A DNA stretch of 64,000 nt. Origin: Treponema porcinum. Lineage in GTDB: Bacteria; Spirochaetota; Spirochaetia; Treponematales; Treponemataceae. The stretch covers positions 124,001 to 188,000 of the forward strand of contig NZ_FUWG01000002.1 in NCBI RefSeq assembly GCF_900167145.1, given 5' to 3'. Positions within the stretch are counted from its first letter, which is position 1; each line of letters opens with the position of its first letter. The notes beneath the pieces were generated by a model that was given only the letters and a program-made list of their open reading frames with translations, made no database searches and was not told the DNA's origin. Positions 9,247 to 17,180 of the stretch are shown here, one piece after another. Both the position numbers and the translations under genes were made by a program.

Positions 9247-10215
9247 GGTAAAACATCCACAAAACATACTGTTCTTGAAATCCTGCGCGAAAGCAGGGCG
9301 GCGGTTTCTGGCGAAGAAATTGCGCAAAAGACAGGCGTTTCGCGCGTTTCGGTGTGGAAAGCTGTACAGGCTCTTCAGGCAGCCGGCTACGATATTTCTT
9401 CTGGCAAGAACGGCTACACCCTTACAAAAGATATTTGCGACAGTCTTTATCCATGGGAATTCGGCGCGTCGGAAAATTTGATTGCACATTTTCCGCAGAC
9501 AAAATCAACTATGATAGAAGCAAGGCGCATTGCAGAATGTGAAGAAGCAGAAGGACGGCAGAATGCCCGGATTGTTACGGCAGACAGCCAGACGGACGGA
9601 CACGGAAAAAACAACGCGCCTTGGACAACGACTAAAGGAAGCCTTGCCTGTACTATAATCACAAAAAACCGTATTCCGGTTGCGCACAGCCAGCGCCTTA
9701 TGATGGCGGCACAAATTGCATGGGCAGAAGTACTTGAAAAGTCAGCAGGGCGTAAATTTTTTGTGCGCTGGCCTAACGACATCTGGACGGCACAGGGAAA
9801 AACAGGCGGAATTCTTGATGAACTTTCCGCATCAGCAAGCGTATGCCGCTGGCTTAATCTTGGAATAGGAATAAACATTACGGAAAAACCGGAACGTTTT
9901 TCCGAAGTTTCGGACTGCGTTTTTCCAGACGGAACGGCTATTACACGGAAAACGCTTCTTTTTCAATTCTGGAAAGAATTTAAAGTGCTGGAAACGCTTG
10001 CACTTGAAGATTCCGCCGCACTTTCTGACCGGTGGAACAGCCTGTGCTGCGATATAAAAAAAACTGTATGCCTTACAGACGCAGACGGCTTACCGACCGG
10101 AAAACAGGCCGTTTTTAACGGAGTGAATGCGCTCGGCTTTGCCTCGCTTACTTTCGTCAAGGAAACACGCATTTTTCCGCCGGGAACAGTCAGCTTTGTA
10201 AAAACAAAATTTTAA
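9238..10215 (+). CDS. birA: BirA bifunctional biotin ligase and biotin-operon repressor
   Basis: Protein of 325 residues. Residues 5-65 are a winged helix (EILRESRAAVSGEEIAQKTGVSRVSVWKAVQALQAAGY), followed by a class II biotin ligase catalytic domain with DGHGKNNAPW (adenylate loop), RWPNDIWTAQGKTGGIL and LNLGIGINI, then a small SH3-like end. It joins biotin to acyl-carrier proteins of carboxylases and, with the HTH, should act as repressor. A TTG 13 codons upstream is open, but it falls on the -35 element, so the ATG at 9238 is chosen. It heads the biotin genes bioY, bioM, bioN and bioB. Confidence 0.88.
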   Translation: MGNGKTSTKHTVLEILRESRAAVSGEEIAQKTGVSRVSVWKAVQALQAAGYDISSGKNGYTLTKDICDSLYPWEFGASENLIAHFPQTKSTMIEARRIAECEEAEGRQNARIVTADSQTDGHGKNNAPWTTTKGSLACTIITKNRIPVAHSQRLMMAAQIAWAEVLEKSAGRKFFVRWPNDIWTAQGKTGGILDELSASASVCRWLNLGIGINITEKPERFSEVSDCVFPDGTAITRKTLLFQFWKEFKVLETLALEDSAALSDRWNSLCCDIKKTVCLTDADGLPTGKQAVFNGVNALGFASLTFVKETRIFPPGTVSFVKTKF

Positions 10216-10246
10216 AAGATACATCTATTTATAGAAGGAAAAAATT

Positions 10247-10825
10247 ATGAAAAAGAAAAAATCAACAGGAACAATCCTTGCCGCACTTTTTGCCGCACTT
10301 ATTTCAGCAGGCTGCTTTATTCAAATTCCGCTTCCAGGCGGAATTCCGATTATCCTGCAGGATATGCTTGCAATGCTTTCAGGAATGCTTTTAGGACCTC
10401 TCTACGGTTCAATCGCCGTTTTTGTTTTTCTGGTACTTGGAAGCATAGGACTTCCAGTATTTTCAGGAAAAGCGGGACTTCAGGTGATTACGGCAGGACC
10501 GACAGGCGGATTTCTTATCGGCTATCTTTTGGGCGCACTTGCCGCCGGTCTTTTCCTTAAATTCCTGCTTCCTCCTGCAAGCGCAGAACGCCAGCACGGA
10601 AAGGCAAAAACTTACATTCTGATTACGGCGGCAGCAGTTCTTGCTACAGTAATTGTATTTGTCTGCGGAATAATCGGTTTTATGCACGTTACAGGTTCGG
10701 ACTTTTCAAAAACCCTTGCCGCCGTTCTTATTCCTTTTATTCCGGGAAACCTTCTTAAAATCGTACTGATGGTTCCGCTTACTCGCACGTTCCGCCCCGT
10801 AATCGAGCAGTACACCGCAGCATAA
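10247..10825 (+). CDS. bioY: BioY, biotin-specific S component of an ECF transporter
   Basis: A 192-residue protein with six hydrophobic segments and the BioY family signature: IPLPGGIPIILQDMLAMLSG near residue 30 and GLPVFSGKAGLQVITAGPTGGFLIGY near residue 70. BioY binds biotin in the membrane, and with the energy-coupling ATPase and transmembrane proteins it imports biotin at high affinity. A purine-rich ribosome site (AGAAGGA) precedes the ATG. It lies 31 bp after birA and 3 bp before bioM, so one transcript is likely. Confidence 0.93.
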   Translation: MKKKKSTGTILAALFAALISAGCFIQIPLPGGIPIILQDMLAMLSGMLLGPLYGSIAVFVFLVLGSIGLPVFSGKAGLQVITAGPTGGFLIGYLLGALAAGLFLKFLLPPASAERQHGKAKTYILITAAAVLATVIVFVCGIIGFMHVTGSDFSKTLAAVLIPFIPGNLLKIVLMVPLTRTFRPVIEQYTAA

Positions 10826-10828
10826 CGT

Positions 10829-11557
10829 ATGAAAGACAGCACAATCGCACTTGAAGTAAAAAACGTGCGCCGCATCTTCCCGGACGGAACTGTTGCGCTT
10901 GACGATGTATCATTTTCAATTCACGCAGGAGAATTCGCCGTCATCGCCGGGTCAAACGGAAGCGGAAAAAGCGTCCTTATGTCGCTTATTGCCGGTCTTG
11001 ACGAAGCAACTTGCGGAACAATTACGCTTAACGGCTGTCAGGCAGGGCTTGTCTTTCAGGACGCAGACGCGCAGATTCTTGGAGAAACGCCGGAAGAGGA
11101 CGTTGCATTCGGCGCGAAAAACTGCGGGTTAAAAAAACAGGAACTTTCTGAATGTGTGGAAAACGCACTTATGCATACCGGTCTTCTTCACAAAAAAAAT
11201 GCACCTGCGCGGATGCTTTCCGGCGGAGAAAAACGCCGTCTTGCCGTAGCAGGAATTATTGCGATGAACCGTTCGCTAATCATCTTTGACGAGCCGTTTG
11301 CAAACCTTGACTGGCCGGGAGTAAAAACAGTCTGTTCTATATTAAAGCAGCTTAAAGAGGAAGGAAAAACGATTATTGTCCTTACGCACGAGCTTGAAAA
11401 AATCATCGGAATGGCAGACAGGTTCATCATCCTTGACAAAGGAAAAATCCGCTTTGACGGAACGCCGGAAGAAGGACTAAAAGAACCGCTTGAAAAATGG
11501 AGCATACGTAATCCAGTAACAGCTTATCATTCGCTTGAGGATTTGGTATGGCTTTAG
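10829..11557 (+). CDS. bioM: BioM, ATPase of the biotin ECF transporter
   Basis: A 242-residue ABC ATPase of the ECF A subfamily. Walker A is GSNGSGKSVL near residue 39, the Q-loop region is GLVFQDADAQILGETPEEDVAFG, a run typical of CbiO/EcfA-type ATPases, the signature is LSGGEKRRLAVAGIIA and Walker B is LIIFDEPFANLDW. It powers BioY-BioN. Its 3' end overlaps the start of bioN by 10 bp, which supports coupled translation. Confidence 0.9.
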   Translation: MKDSTIALEVKNVRRIFPDGTVALDDVSFSIHAGEFAVIAGSNGSGKSVLMSLIAGLDEATCGTITLNGCQAGLVFQDADAQILGETPEEDVAFGAKNCGLKKQELSECVENALMHTGLLHKKNAPARMLSGGEKRRLAVAGIIAMNRSLIIFDEPFANLDWPGVKTVCSILKQLKEEGKTIIVLTHELEKIIGMADRFIILDKGKIRFDGTPEEGLKEPLEKWSIRNPVTAYHSLEDLVWL

Positions 11558-12297
11558 CAAAAACTGCACTGTTCGCATACCGGCGCGGAAACACCTCCGT
11601 GCACAACCTTCCCGCCCTCGTAAAACTTGTTCTGCTTTTTGCACTGTGCATCGTAACTTTTTACGGCGGTTCACCAGATGACGTTCCTTCCGTTCTTTCG
11701 CGCCCGCTTATCGCGCGTATGCTTACGTGCCTTGCAATAAGCATAATTCTTTTTTTCTTTGCAGGATGCAGCTGGCGGTCGCTCAAAAACCTTTCGTTTG
11801 TCCTTGTGCTTGGTGCGGCAGTTACAATTTTCCGTACTTTAGGCATTCCAGGCGAACCGACTGACATTCAGAAAGAATACATCATCTCTGTCCTTCCGGG
11901 AGTTTTTCTTAATCTGAACGGCTGTGCCGCAGGAATTCTGTACACCGTCCGATTTTTTATAACGACATTCACCGCACAGACAGTTTTTGAAACTACTTCT
12001 TCGCTTGAAATAAAGAGCGCAGTAGAAACCGTGCAGAATGCCGCAGCGCATATTGTTCCGCCGTTAAAAAAATGGAATCCGGCTCTCGTAATTTCACTTG
12101 CAATAAATTTTATTCCGCAGATTTTTGACACCTGGAACAGCGTCCACACCGCAGCGCGCGCCCGTTCGAATACTGGGAAAAAAAATCTTGTACAGACAAT
12201 GCGCATAACATATCAGGAACTTCAGTCGCTTCTTTCCTGCCTGCTTTTTAAGGCAGAAACAACCCGGAAAGCAATACTGAACAGAGATATAAAGTAA
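11548..12297 (+). CDS. bioN: BioN, transmembrane coupling (T) component of the biotin ECF transporter
   Basis: A 249-residue membrane protein of the EcfT/CbiQ family with about five hydrophobic helices: the first region LPALVKLVLLFALCIVTF, then a pair in the middle and ALVISLAINFIPQIFDTW. Following this last helix it has the charged ARARSNTGKK stretch, the Ala-Arg-x motif that docks onto the ATPase. It completes a dedicated BioMNY-type importer. The 3' gap to bioB is 69 bp. Confidence 0.87.
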   Translation: MALAKTALFAYRRGNTSVHNLPALVKLVLLFALCIVTFYGGSPDDVPSVLSRPLIARMLTCLAISIILFFFAGCSWRSLKNLSFVLVLGAAVTIFRTLGIPGEPTDIQKEYIISVLPGVFLNLNGCAAGILYTVRFFITTFTAQTVFETTSSLEIKSAVETVQNAAAHIVPPLKKWNPALVISLAINFIPQIFDTWNSVHTAARARSNTGKKNLVQTMRITYQELQSLLSCLLFKAETTRKAILNRDIK

Positions 12298-12366
12298 TGG
12301 AACCCTCTAAGAATTGCAATTTTTAGAAGTAACTTTGAAAATGCTTTTATAATCAGGATTAATCTT

Positions 12367-13335
12367 ATGAAAAATACCATTTTGGAACTTGCAGAATCAG
12401 TAATTCACGACAGTTACGTTGTTTCGGAAGACGATGCGATGGATCTGTATCAGTCAGATGCCCCGGAAGAACTTTTTAGTGCGGCAGAGAAGATTGTTCA
12501 GTCCTGCTGTACAAAAAAAGCTGAACTTTGTTCTATTATAAATGCAAAACAGGGAAGATGCCCTGAAAACTGCCGCTACTGCGCACAGTCTGCCCACTGG
12601 AAAACATCCTGCACATCAACGCAAATGATTTTGCCGGAAGATGCGACTCTTACGGCAGAAAAGGCGGTGGCAGGACACATTACGCGCATTTCCCTGGTTA
12701 CTGCCGGACGCGCACTTTCTGGAAAAGACTTTGACACCGCCCTTGAATGTTTCCGCACAATAAGCAGAAAATGCGGCAAAAAACTCAAGTTGTGCGCGTC
12801 ACTTGGAATACTTGCGCCGGAACAGATGGAACAGCTTAAAGCCGCCGGCGTTACACGCTATCATCACAATATTGAAACAAGCGAATCGTTCTTCCCTTCA
12901 ATATGCACCACGCACACATATAAAGACAGAATAAACACAATACGCGCGGCGCAGAATGCCGGTCTTGAAATATGCTCCGGCGGAATCATCGGAATGGGCG
13001 AATCTCGCAAAGACAGAATTGAATTTGCCGCCGCTATCCGAAACCTTAACGTTCAGTCCGTACCGGTAAACATTCTTACGCCAATAGCCGGCACACCCTT
13101 TCATGATATCCCTTCGGTTTCCACAGAAGAAATTCTCCGCACGCTTGCCGTTTTCCGTTTCATGATGCCGTCGCAGACAATACGGTGTGCCGCAGGACGA
13201 AAAACCATTGGCAATAACGGAGAACGTGCCTTCCGTTCCGGTGCAAATGCCTTGATTTCCGGCGACTTTCTTACGACATCAGGCTCTTCTACCGCCGAAG
13301 ACATCGCAATGCTTAAACGGCTCGGGCTTTACTAA
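12367..13335 (+). CDS. bioB: Biotin synthase
   Basis: A 322-residue radical SAM enzyme that inserts sulfur into dethiobiotin. The cluster motif is GRCPENCRYCAQSAHW near residue 60, with the tyrosine and the following CAQS typical of BioB. YHHNIETSESFFP near residue 158 and GGIIGMGESRKDR near residue 203 are further family motifs. A TATAAT at 12348-12353 lies 13 nt before the ATG, so a secondary promoter is possible, although no -35 is obvious. No bioA, bioD or bioF is in the window: the cell may scavenge dethiobiotin through BioY or keep the other genes elsewhere. Confidence 0.92.
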   Translation: MKNTILELAESVIHDSYVVSEDDAMDLYQSDAPEELFSAAEKIVQSCCTKKAELCSIINAKQGRCPENCRYCAQSAHWKTSCTSTQMILPEDATLTAEKAVAGHITRISLVTAGRALSGKDFDTALECFRTISRKCGKKLKLCASLGILAPEQMEQLKAAGVTRYHHNIETSESFFPSICTTHTYKDRINTIRAAQNAGLEICSGGIIGMGESRKDRIEFAAAIRNLNVQSVPVNILTPIAGTPFHDIPSVSTEEILRTLAVFRFMMPSQTIRCAAGRKTIGNNGERAFRSGANALISGDFLTTSGSSTAEDIAMLKRLGLY

Positions 13336-13455
13336 AAAAGTGCCTGAAATTCGGAAATCAGTTCATTTAAAATAATTTAAATTCCAATAAATTCTTTTTC
13401 AGAATCATTGTTTTTTTTCTTTAATATGATGTAATTGAAGAAATGCGGTCATCTC

Positions 13456-13478
13456 TAAGGGGTTGATTTAACCCCTTA
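13456..13478. repeat. AAGGGGTT/AACCCCTT hairpin downstream of bioB
   Basis: TAAGGGGTT (13456-13464) pairs with AACCCCTTA (13470-13478) over a 5-nt loop. It shares its core with the hairpin at 4265-4290. The rest of 13336-13549 is AT-rich and shows no coding potential. The hairpin could end the biotin transcript but lacks a strong U-run. Confidence 0.5.
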
Positions 13479-13549
13479 ATGCAGCTGAAATTTTCAGAGA
13501 TTTCCGTGTTTTAATTCGGTCTCAAAGAGAAGTAAACTGCGCTATTTAG

Positions 13550-13821
13550 TCAACACAAAATTTTCACAGGTTTAAGGTGTAAAAAATTATGCAGCCCGTT
13601 TTCTTTCCAGTTCATTGTACTGGAAGCATTTATACATTTCATCAGGCCGTTGTAATCCAGAGACTGATGAAACCTCGCTGTGTTGTAGAAGTTGAAGCAG
13701 GCATTTATGCCGGCCTTCAAGTCTTTCATTGTCTCATAGCGTTTAAGGTAGATGTCCTCGTACTTGAGGCTTCTCCAAAGACGCTCAATCCTGATGTTGT
13801 CCAAAGCCCGGTAAAGTGAAA
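13550..13821 (-). pseudogene. IS3-family transposase (OrfB) C-terminal remnant
   Basis: The minus-strand frame reads RALDNIRIERLWRSLKYEDI, then YLKRYETMKDLKAGINACF and FYNTARFHQSLDYNGLM. This is the C-terminal third of an IS3-group OrfB integrase, including the catalytic glutamate region (ERLWRSLKYEDIY). The N-terminal two thirds and OrfA are missing, and no terminal inverted repeats could be matched. The junction with the toxin gene falls at about 13821-13834, so the element or its deletion ended right against the toxin 3' end. Confidence 0.85.
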
Positions 13822-13833
13822 AGGTAAGATTTT

Positions 13834-14097
13834 CTAATCTTCGTAATGACCGCGACACGTTTTTATCAGTATTTTATTTTCTGCCATACTGTAAACAAGA
13901 CGATTTTCTTTGTCGATACGGCGGCTGTATTCTCCGTCCTTGTGCTTCAGTTTTTCAGGTTTGCCTTCGCCTTCAAGTGCACCGTCACGGGAAATGCTTT
14001 TTAAGAGTTTGTTAATTTTTTGAAGAGTCTTTTTGTCTTGAGTCTGCCAGTAAAGATAGTCGTTCTAGCCTTCTTCTGAAAAAGTAATTTCGCTCAT
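13834..14097 (-). pseudogene. yoeB: YoeB-family toxin with an in-frame stop (inactivated)
   Basis: An 88-codon frame starts at ATG 14097, overlapping the antitoxin stop by 3 nt (ATGA). It reads MSEITFSEEG, then a TAG stop at codon 11, then NDYLYWQTQDKKTLQKINKL and later GDGKPEKL-like GEGKPEKLKHKDGEYSRRID and ILIKTCRGHYED to the natural stop. In the YoeB family codon 11 is tryptophan (TGG), so one G-to-A change would produce this TAG. The catalytic Glu/Arg/His positions downstream are preserved, suggesting a recent loss. It was an mRNA interferase acting at the ribosome. Confidence 0.88.
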
Positions 14098-14354
14098 TCA
14101 GCCGCCATCGCCTCAAGTTCTTCCATTGTCTTTACGACAACTTTACCCTGTCTAATCTGCTCGTCTGCCAAATCGAGGCGGGCAAGATATGCGGCATTGT
14201 TCCGTGCTTTTTCAAGTTCTTTATAGTCTTTTTCCGAAACAATTACGACGTTCTTGTTTTCCTTACGCGGAACGATTACCGGCTCGCCGTTAAAAGCCAT
14301 ATCAAAATATTTTTTTATGTTTGCGCGAATGTCAATCTGTTTTGCCACTGTCAT
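14094..14354 (-). CDS. YefM/Phd-family antitoxin
   Basis: An 86-residue antitoxin whose N-terminal half (TVAKQIDIRANIKKYFDMAF, then GEPVIVPRKENKNVVIVS) is the Phd/YefM DNA-binding fold and whose C-terminal half is the charged toxin-wrapping tail. It is intact, although its partner YoeB frame is interrupted. The ATG at 14354 is preferred over the longer frame from 14378, because GGAGG lies 6 nt upstream of it. The leader contains a palindrome also found before the gene at 57085 and between carA and carB. The antitoxin would still repress its own promoter. Confidence 0.88.
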   Translation of the reverse strand: MTVAKQIDIRANIKKYFDMAFNGEPVIVPRKENKNVVIVSEKDYKELEKARNNAAYLARLDLADEQIRQGKVVVKTMEELEAMAAE

Positions 14355-14360
14355 ATTATA

Positions 14361-14404
14361 CCTCCAGTAAAAAATCAATTAAGAAAGTTTGCAACGCAAA
14401 CTTT
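14361..14404 (-). repeat. Dispersed leader repeat, copy 1 (palindrome plus ribosome binding site)
   Basis: The core is AAGTTTGCGTTGCAAACTT on the minus strand (14403-14385), then ATTGATTTTTTACTGGAGG, which provides the ribosome binding site of the antitoxin. A copy with nearly the same sequence and spacing is at 57394-57436, and a related, expanded form is at 25985-26094. Confidence 0.75.
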
Positions 14405-14544
14405 AGATTACATAGCAAAAAAGTACTGTTTTATGTACTAAAAAACGTACAGTTTTTACAATTTAAAGATACTTTCCTTTTGTTAATATGTCAATCTATT
14501 TGCGTTTTATTGAATATTTTTTGTTTATTGCATATCATTACGCT

Positions 14545-14928
14545 ATGTTTCGCAAGAGAATTTTTCCGGCGATTTTTCTGACTTTCTCGATTTTGTCCGC
14601 GGCTTCGTTTGCACTGCTGCGGAACGCCTGTACTGTACAGAACGATGCTGTTTTCCTTGCGTCTGCTGCCGGAAGAACCGCCGTCATCACCGACGGAAAT
14701 ATGACTTCCGTCCAAAAAACGGAACTTAACGAACTGAACGACATTCAGAAAAACACACAGGCGTTTTCTAAAAAAAACAACGCCGGCGCGTTCATTCTAT
14801 ACATAAAAAACGCCGTTTCCTGCGTTCCGCGCCTTAAAAAAGCAGAATTCATCGGTGCAATAATGCGCCGGCTTTCCGTACAAAATAAATACCTTTCTTC
14901 CGTCGTAAAGACGCAGACTCTCTTTTAG
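14545..14928 (+). CDS. Exported protein of unknown function
   Basis: A 127-residue protein starting MFRKRIFPAIFLTFSILSAA, a clear Sec signal peptide or N-terminal anchor; the remainder is soluble and rich in Lys, Asn and Ala. I do not recognise the family. The ATG at 14545 is chosen over 14488 because it gives a sound signal peptide and because a -10-like TATCAT ends exactly 6 nt upstream, the leaderless arrangement seen elsewhere in this window. It lies 260 bp before secF on the same strand, separated by a run of palindromes. Confidence 0.55.
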   Translation: MFRKRIFPAIFLTFSILSAASFALLRNACTVQNDAVFLASAAGRTAVITDGNMTSVQKTELNELNDIQKNTQAFSKKNNAGAFILYIKNAVSCVPRLKKAEFIGAIMRRLSVQNKYLSSVVKTQTLF

Positions 14929-14966
14929 TCTGTTTTCCATTTTCATTGCTATATCTCACAAAGCCG

Positions 14967-15043
14967 CACGTTTGCAAAAAACGTGTACTTTCGGATTGTC
15001 CGCTTATGCGGACGAATTACGCAGTTTGAAAACTGAAGTTTTC
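14967..15043. repeat. Three consecutive short palindromes upstream of secF
   Basis: Three hairpins follow one another: CACGTTT/AAACGTG (14967-14985), GTCCGC/GCGGAC with loop TTAT (14998-15013), and GAAAACT/AGTTTTC (15028-15043). The last overlaps a second palindrome, CAGTTT/AAACTG (15022-15035), so alternative folds are possible. The stretch 14929-15059 has no other recognisable content. Confidence 0.6.
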
Positions 15044-15044
15044 T

Positions 15045-15191
15045 TCCTTTAGTAATTTTATAGACATTAATTTTACACAGTTCTTCATTTTCGCCATCGC
15101 CGGTATTTTCCTGTGCATTGTACTGCCGGAACTGGTGATTGCGCTAATCAAGAATATTTTAAAACATTTCGGGAAACAGACAGATTTATGA
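15045..15191 (+). pseudogene. Membrane-protein fragment ending at the secF start codon
   Basis: An open frame without ATG, GTG or TTG start gives INFTQFFIFAIAGIFLCIVL, then PELVIALIKNILKHFGKQTDL and a TGA that overlaps the secF ATG (ATGA). The overlap suggests that it was once a coupled upstream gene, and the hydrophobic helix suggests a membrane protein. It is not recognisable as the C-terminus of SecD. It may be the tail of the exported protein at 14545, separated by the palindrome cluster. Confidence 0.35.
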
Positions 15192-16099
15192 AAACAAAAA
15201 AATTATACAGGTTCAGCAGGTTTTTCAACGCCTGTACAGCAGTCAGCATCCTTATTATTCTTGGCGGAATAGCGAGATTTTTTATAAAGGGAATAAATTT
15301 TGGTCTTGAATTCAGACCGGGAATGATGGAACTTGTTTCTATCCGCGCGGAAAAACCGCTCCGGGCAGACGATGTGCGCACTGCCCTTACGGCGGTAAAA
15401 GGTGCGGAAGTAAAGGCAACAGGCGGCGGTATGCAGGGCGAACAGGTTTTCCAGATAAAAACCGCGCTTTCAAACGACGCGGAAAACGCCGGAAACAGCG
15501 ACGCAATTATGCGCGGACTGTACACGGCTTACGGAATGGAAAACGTAAGCAAAATCAGCACTGATTTTATCGGTGCGCAGTTTTCGGCTTCTCTTATAAA
15601 AAACACGGTTCTTCTTGTGTCCGGTGCACTTGTCCTTATCTGGCTGTACGCGCTGATTCGCTTCCGGTGGGACTACGCACTGGGTGCAATTATCGCGCTT
15701 CTCCACGATACGTTCATCATCCTTACATTCATCGTTTGGACTGGAATGGAATTTACTACAACTACAATTGCAGCAATTCTTACGATTATCGGCTATTCGA
15801 TAAATTCAACGGTTGTCATCCTTGACCGACTGCGTGAGAACATTCACAAATTTCCGGAAGAGAATTTTATTCTTATACTAGATAAATCGCTTTCCGAAAC
15901 GCTCAGCCGTTCTGTCATCACTACGGTTACGACGATGTTCGCGTCAATTTCCCTTTTTGTATTTACAACAGGAAGCATTCACGATTTTGCAGGTGCGCTG
16001 AACGTCGGTCTTGTAAGCGGCTGCTATTCTTCAATTTTCATCTCAAGCGGATTTATTGCATTTGTCTACAAAATGCGGCAGAAACAGCTTTCCGCCTGA
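15188..16099 (+). CDS. secF: Protein translocase subunit SecF
   Basis: A 303-residue protein with six predicted membrane helices. The N-terminal helix is followed by INFGLEFRPGMMELVSI, the SecF counterpart of the DxxGG motif (here GLEFRPG), then the P4-type periplasmic domain and the five-helix RND-like core with ALGAIIALLHDTFIILTFI, GYSINSTVVILDRLREN (the conserved helix 4-5 motif) and SLSETLSRSVITTVTTM. It uses proton or sodium force to help export through SecYEG. The first frame from 15113 is longer but adds a non-conserved stretch. No secD precedes it here, which is unusual since secD and secF normally sit together. Confidence 0.88.
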   Translation: MKTKKLYRFSRFFNACTAVSILIILGGIARFFIKGINFGLEFRPGMMELVSIRAEKPLRADDVRTALTAVKGAEVKATGGGMQGEQVFQIKTALSNDAENAGNSDAIMRGLYTAYGMENVSKISTDFIGAQFSASLIKNTVLLVSGALVLIWLYALIRFRWDYALGAIIALLHDTFIILTFIVWTGMEFTTTTIAAILTIIGYSINSTVVILDRLRENIHKFPEENFILILDKSLSETLSRSVITTVTTMFASISLFVFTTGSIHDFAGALNVGLVSGCYSSIFISSGFIAFVYKMRQKQLSA

Positions 16100-16121
16100 T
16101 GAAAAAAACGGTATTTTCCGC

Positions 16122-16127
16122 TATACT
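16122..16127 (+). promoter_or_regulatory. -10 hexamer for a leaderless glycosyltransferase mRNA
   Basis: TATACT is followed after 6 nt (CGGAGT) by the ATG at 16134. The GGAG inside the spacer is too close to the ATG for normal ribosome binding. No clear -35 was found. Confidence 0.4.
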
Positions 16128-16133
16128 CGGAGT

Positions 16134-17180
16134 ATGTTTTTTCATTCAAAACCGCTTGTTTCTGTATGCATTCCGGTGTACAACAGCGAGCCGTATCTTA
16201 TGCGCTGTCTGGAAAGTATTGCCGCGCAGGATTTTCCGGGCGCAAAGACGGAAATTATCATTGTAAATGATGCAAGTTGTGGCACGGATGCAGACGGAAA
16301 CGACTGCGCCGCCATCGTAAAGTCTTTTAAAAAACAGCATAAAAGGAACATAAAACTTTTTTGCCACACAAGGAATAAAGGACTGGTAGAAGCGCGGCGC
16401 ACGGCAATATGCGAGGCAGAAGGTGAATATATCTGCATTGTTGACAGTGACGACTGGCTTACTCCGGGTGCATTGCGCCTTCTGTACGAAGCGGCACAGA
16501 ATACCGGTGCAGATATTGTTCAGGGAAAAGCAAACGCCGTTCTTCCGCCGGATTTCAGTTTCCTTTCTAAAGATGAACAGTCTTCCGTAAAAAAAACGGC
16601 TGAAAAAAAGCAGGAAACGGCTAACATCACCTCAAAAGAGCCTCTTCTGGGAAAAGACATTCTCAAAGGCTATACCGTTCTTAGAAATCATAGCGGTTTT
16701 TTATGGGGAAAACTCATCCTCCGCGAAACTTACCTTAATGCGCTGGAGCATATTCCTCCGATTTTCTGCACGATGCTTGAAGATACAATCCAGTATTTTT
16801 TCATTGCATTTGAAGCAAAAAAATACGTTTCCATAGATGCAACTGTTTATAACTATTCAATAAACACCGGAATTTCAACAGGCACCCGCATTACAACCCT
16901 TTCGCAGTGGGAGCATATCTGCTCCGCTGCTTCTGTTTTCACCGCGCTGTTTGACGAAATAAGCCAGCTTCCAAAAGACAGCTTTTTGCCGGAAGAAATG
17001 TACGCCGTAAAAAAAGAATGCCGTGGAATGCTCAGAAAAAACATTCAGCAGATGGATTTTGTAACCCCGGAACTAAAAAAAGAAGCCCGCAATATTCTGT
17101 GCGAATACTGGGGGCATTCTTTTGTTCAGGAAGTTGAATGTGAAATAGAGACGGACGGTAATTCTACCGCAAGTTCCTAA
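16134..17180 (+). CDS. Family 2 glycosyltransferase
   Basis: A 348-residue GT-A enzyme. The nucleotide-sugar site starts VSVCIPVYNSEPYLMRCLESI, the DxD-type metal site is VDSDDWLTPGALRLLYEA near residue 105, and the C-terminal half contains an acceptor region with HSGFLWGKLILRE and MLEDTIQYFFIAF. There is no membrane segment. The specific sugar cannot be inferred; it is likely to act on surface glycans or glycolipids. A longer frame starting inside secF is rejected since it does not match the family start. It ends tail-to-tail with pyrE, overlapping by 4 bp. Confidence 0.87.
   Translation: MFFHSKPLVSVCIPVYNSEPYLMRCLESIAAQDFPGAKTEIIIVNDASCGTDADGNDCAAIVKSFKKQHKRNIKLFCHTRNKGLVEARRTAICEAEGEYICIVDSDDWLTPGALRLLYEAAQNTGADIVQGKANAVLPPDFSFLSKDEQSSVKKTAEKKQETANITSKEPLLGKDILKGYTVLRNHSGFLWGKLILRETYLNALEHIPPIFCTMLEDTIQYFFIAFEAKKYVSIDATVYNYSINTGISTGTRITTLSQWEHICSAASVFTALFDEISQLPKDSFLPEEMYAVKKECRGMLRKNIQQMDFVTPELKKEARNILCEYWGHSFVQEVECEIETDGNSTASS

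Noticed and set aside
13550..13858. A 102-residue intact transposase-like gene
   Set aside because: Its N-terminus comes from the toxin 3' end and only the IS3 OrfB C-terminus is present, so it is a remnant.
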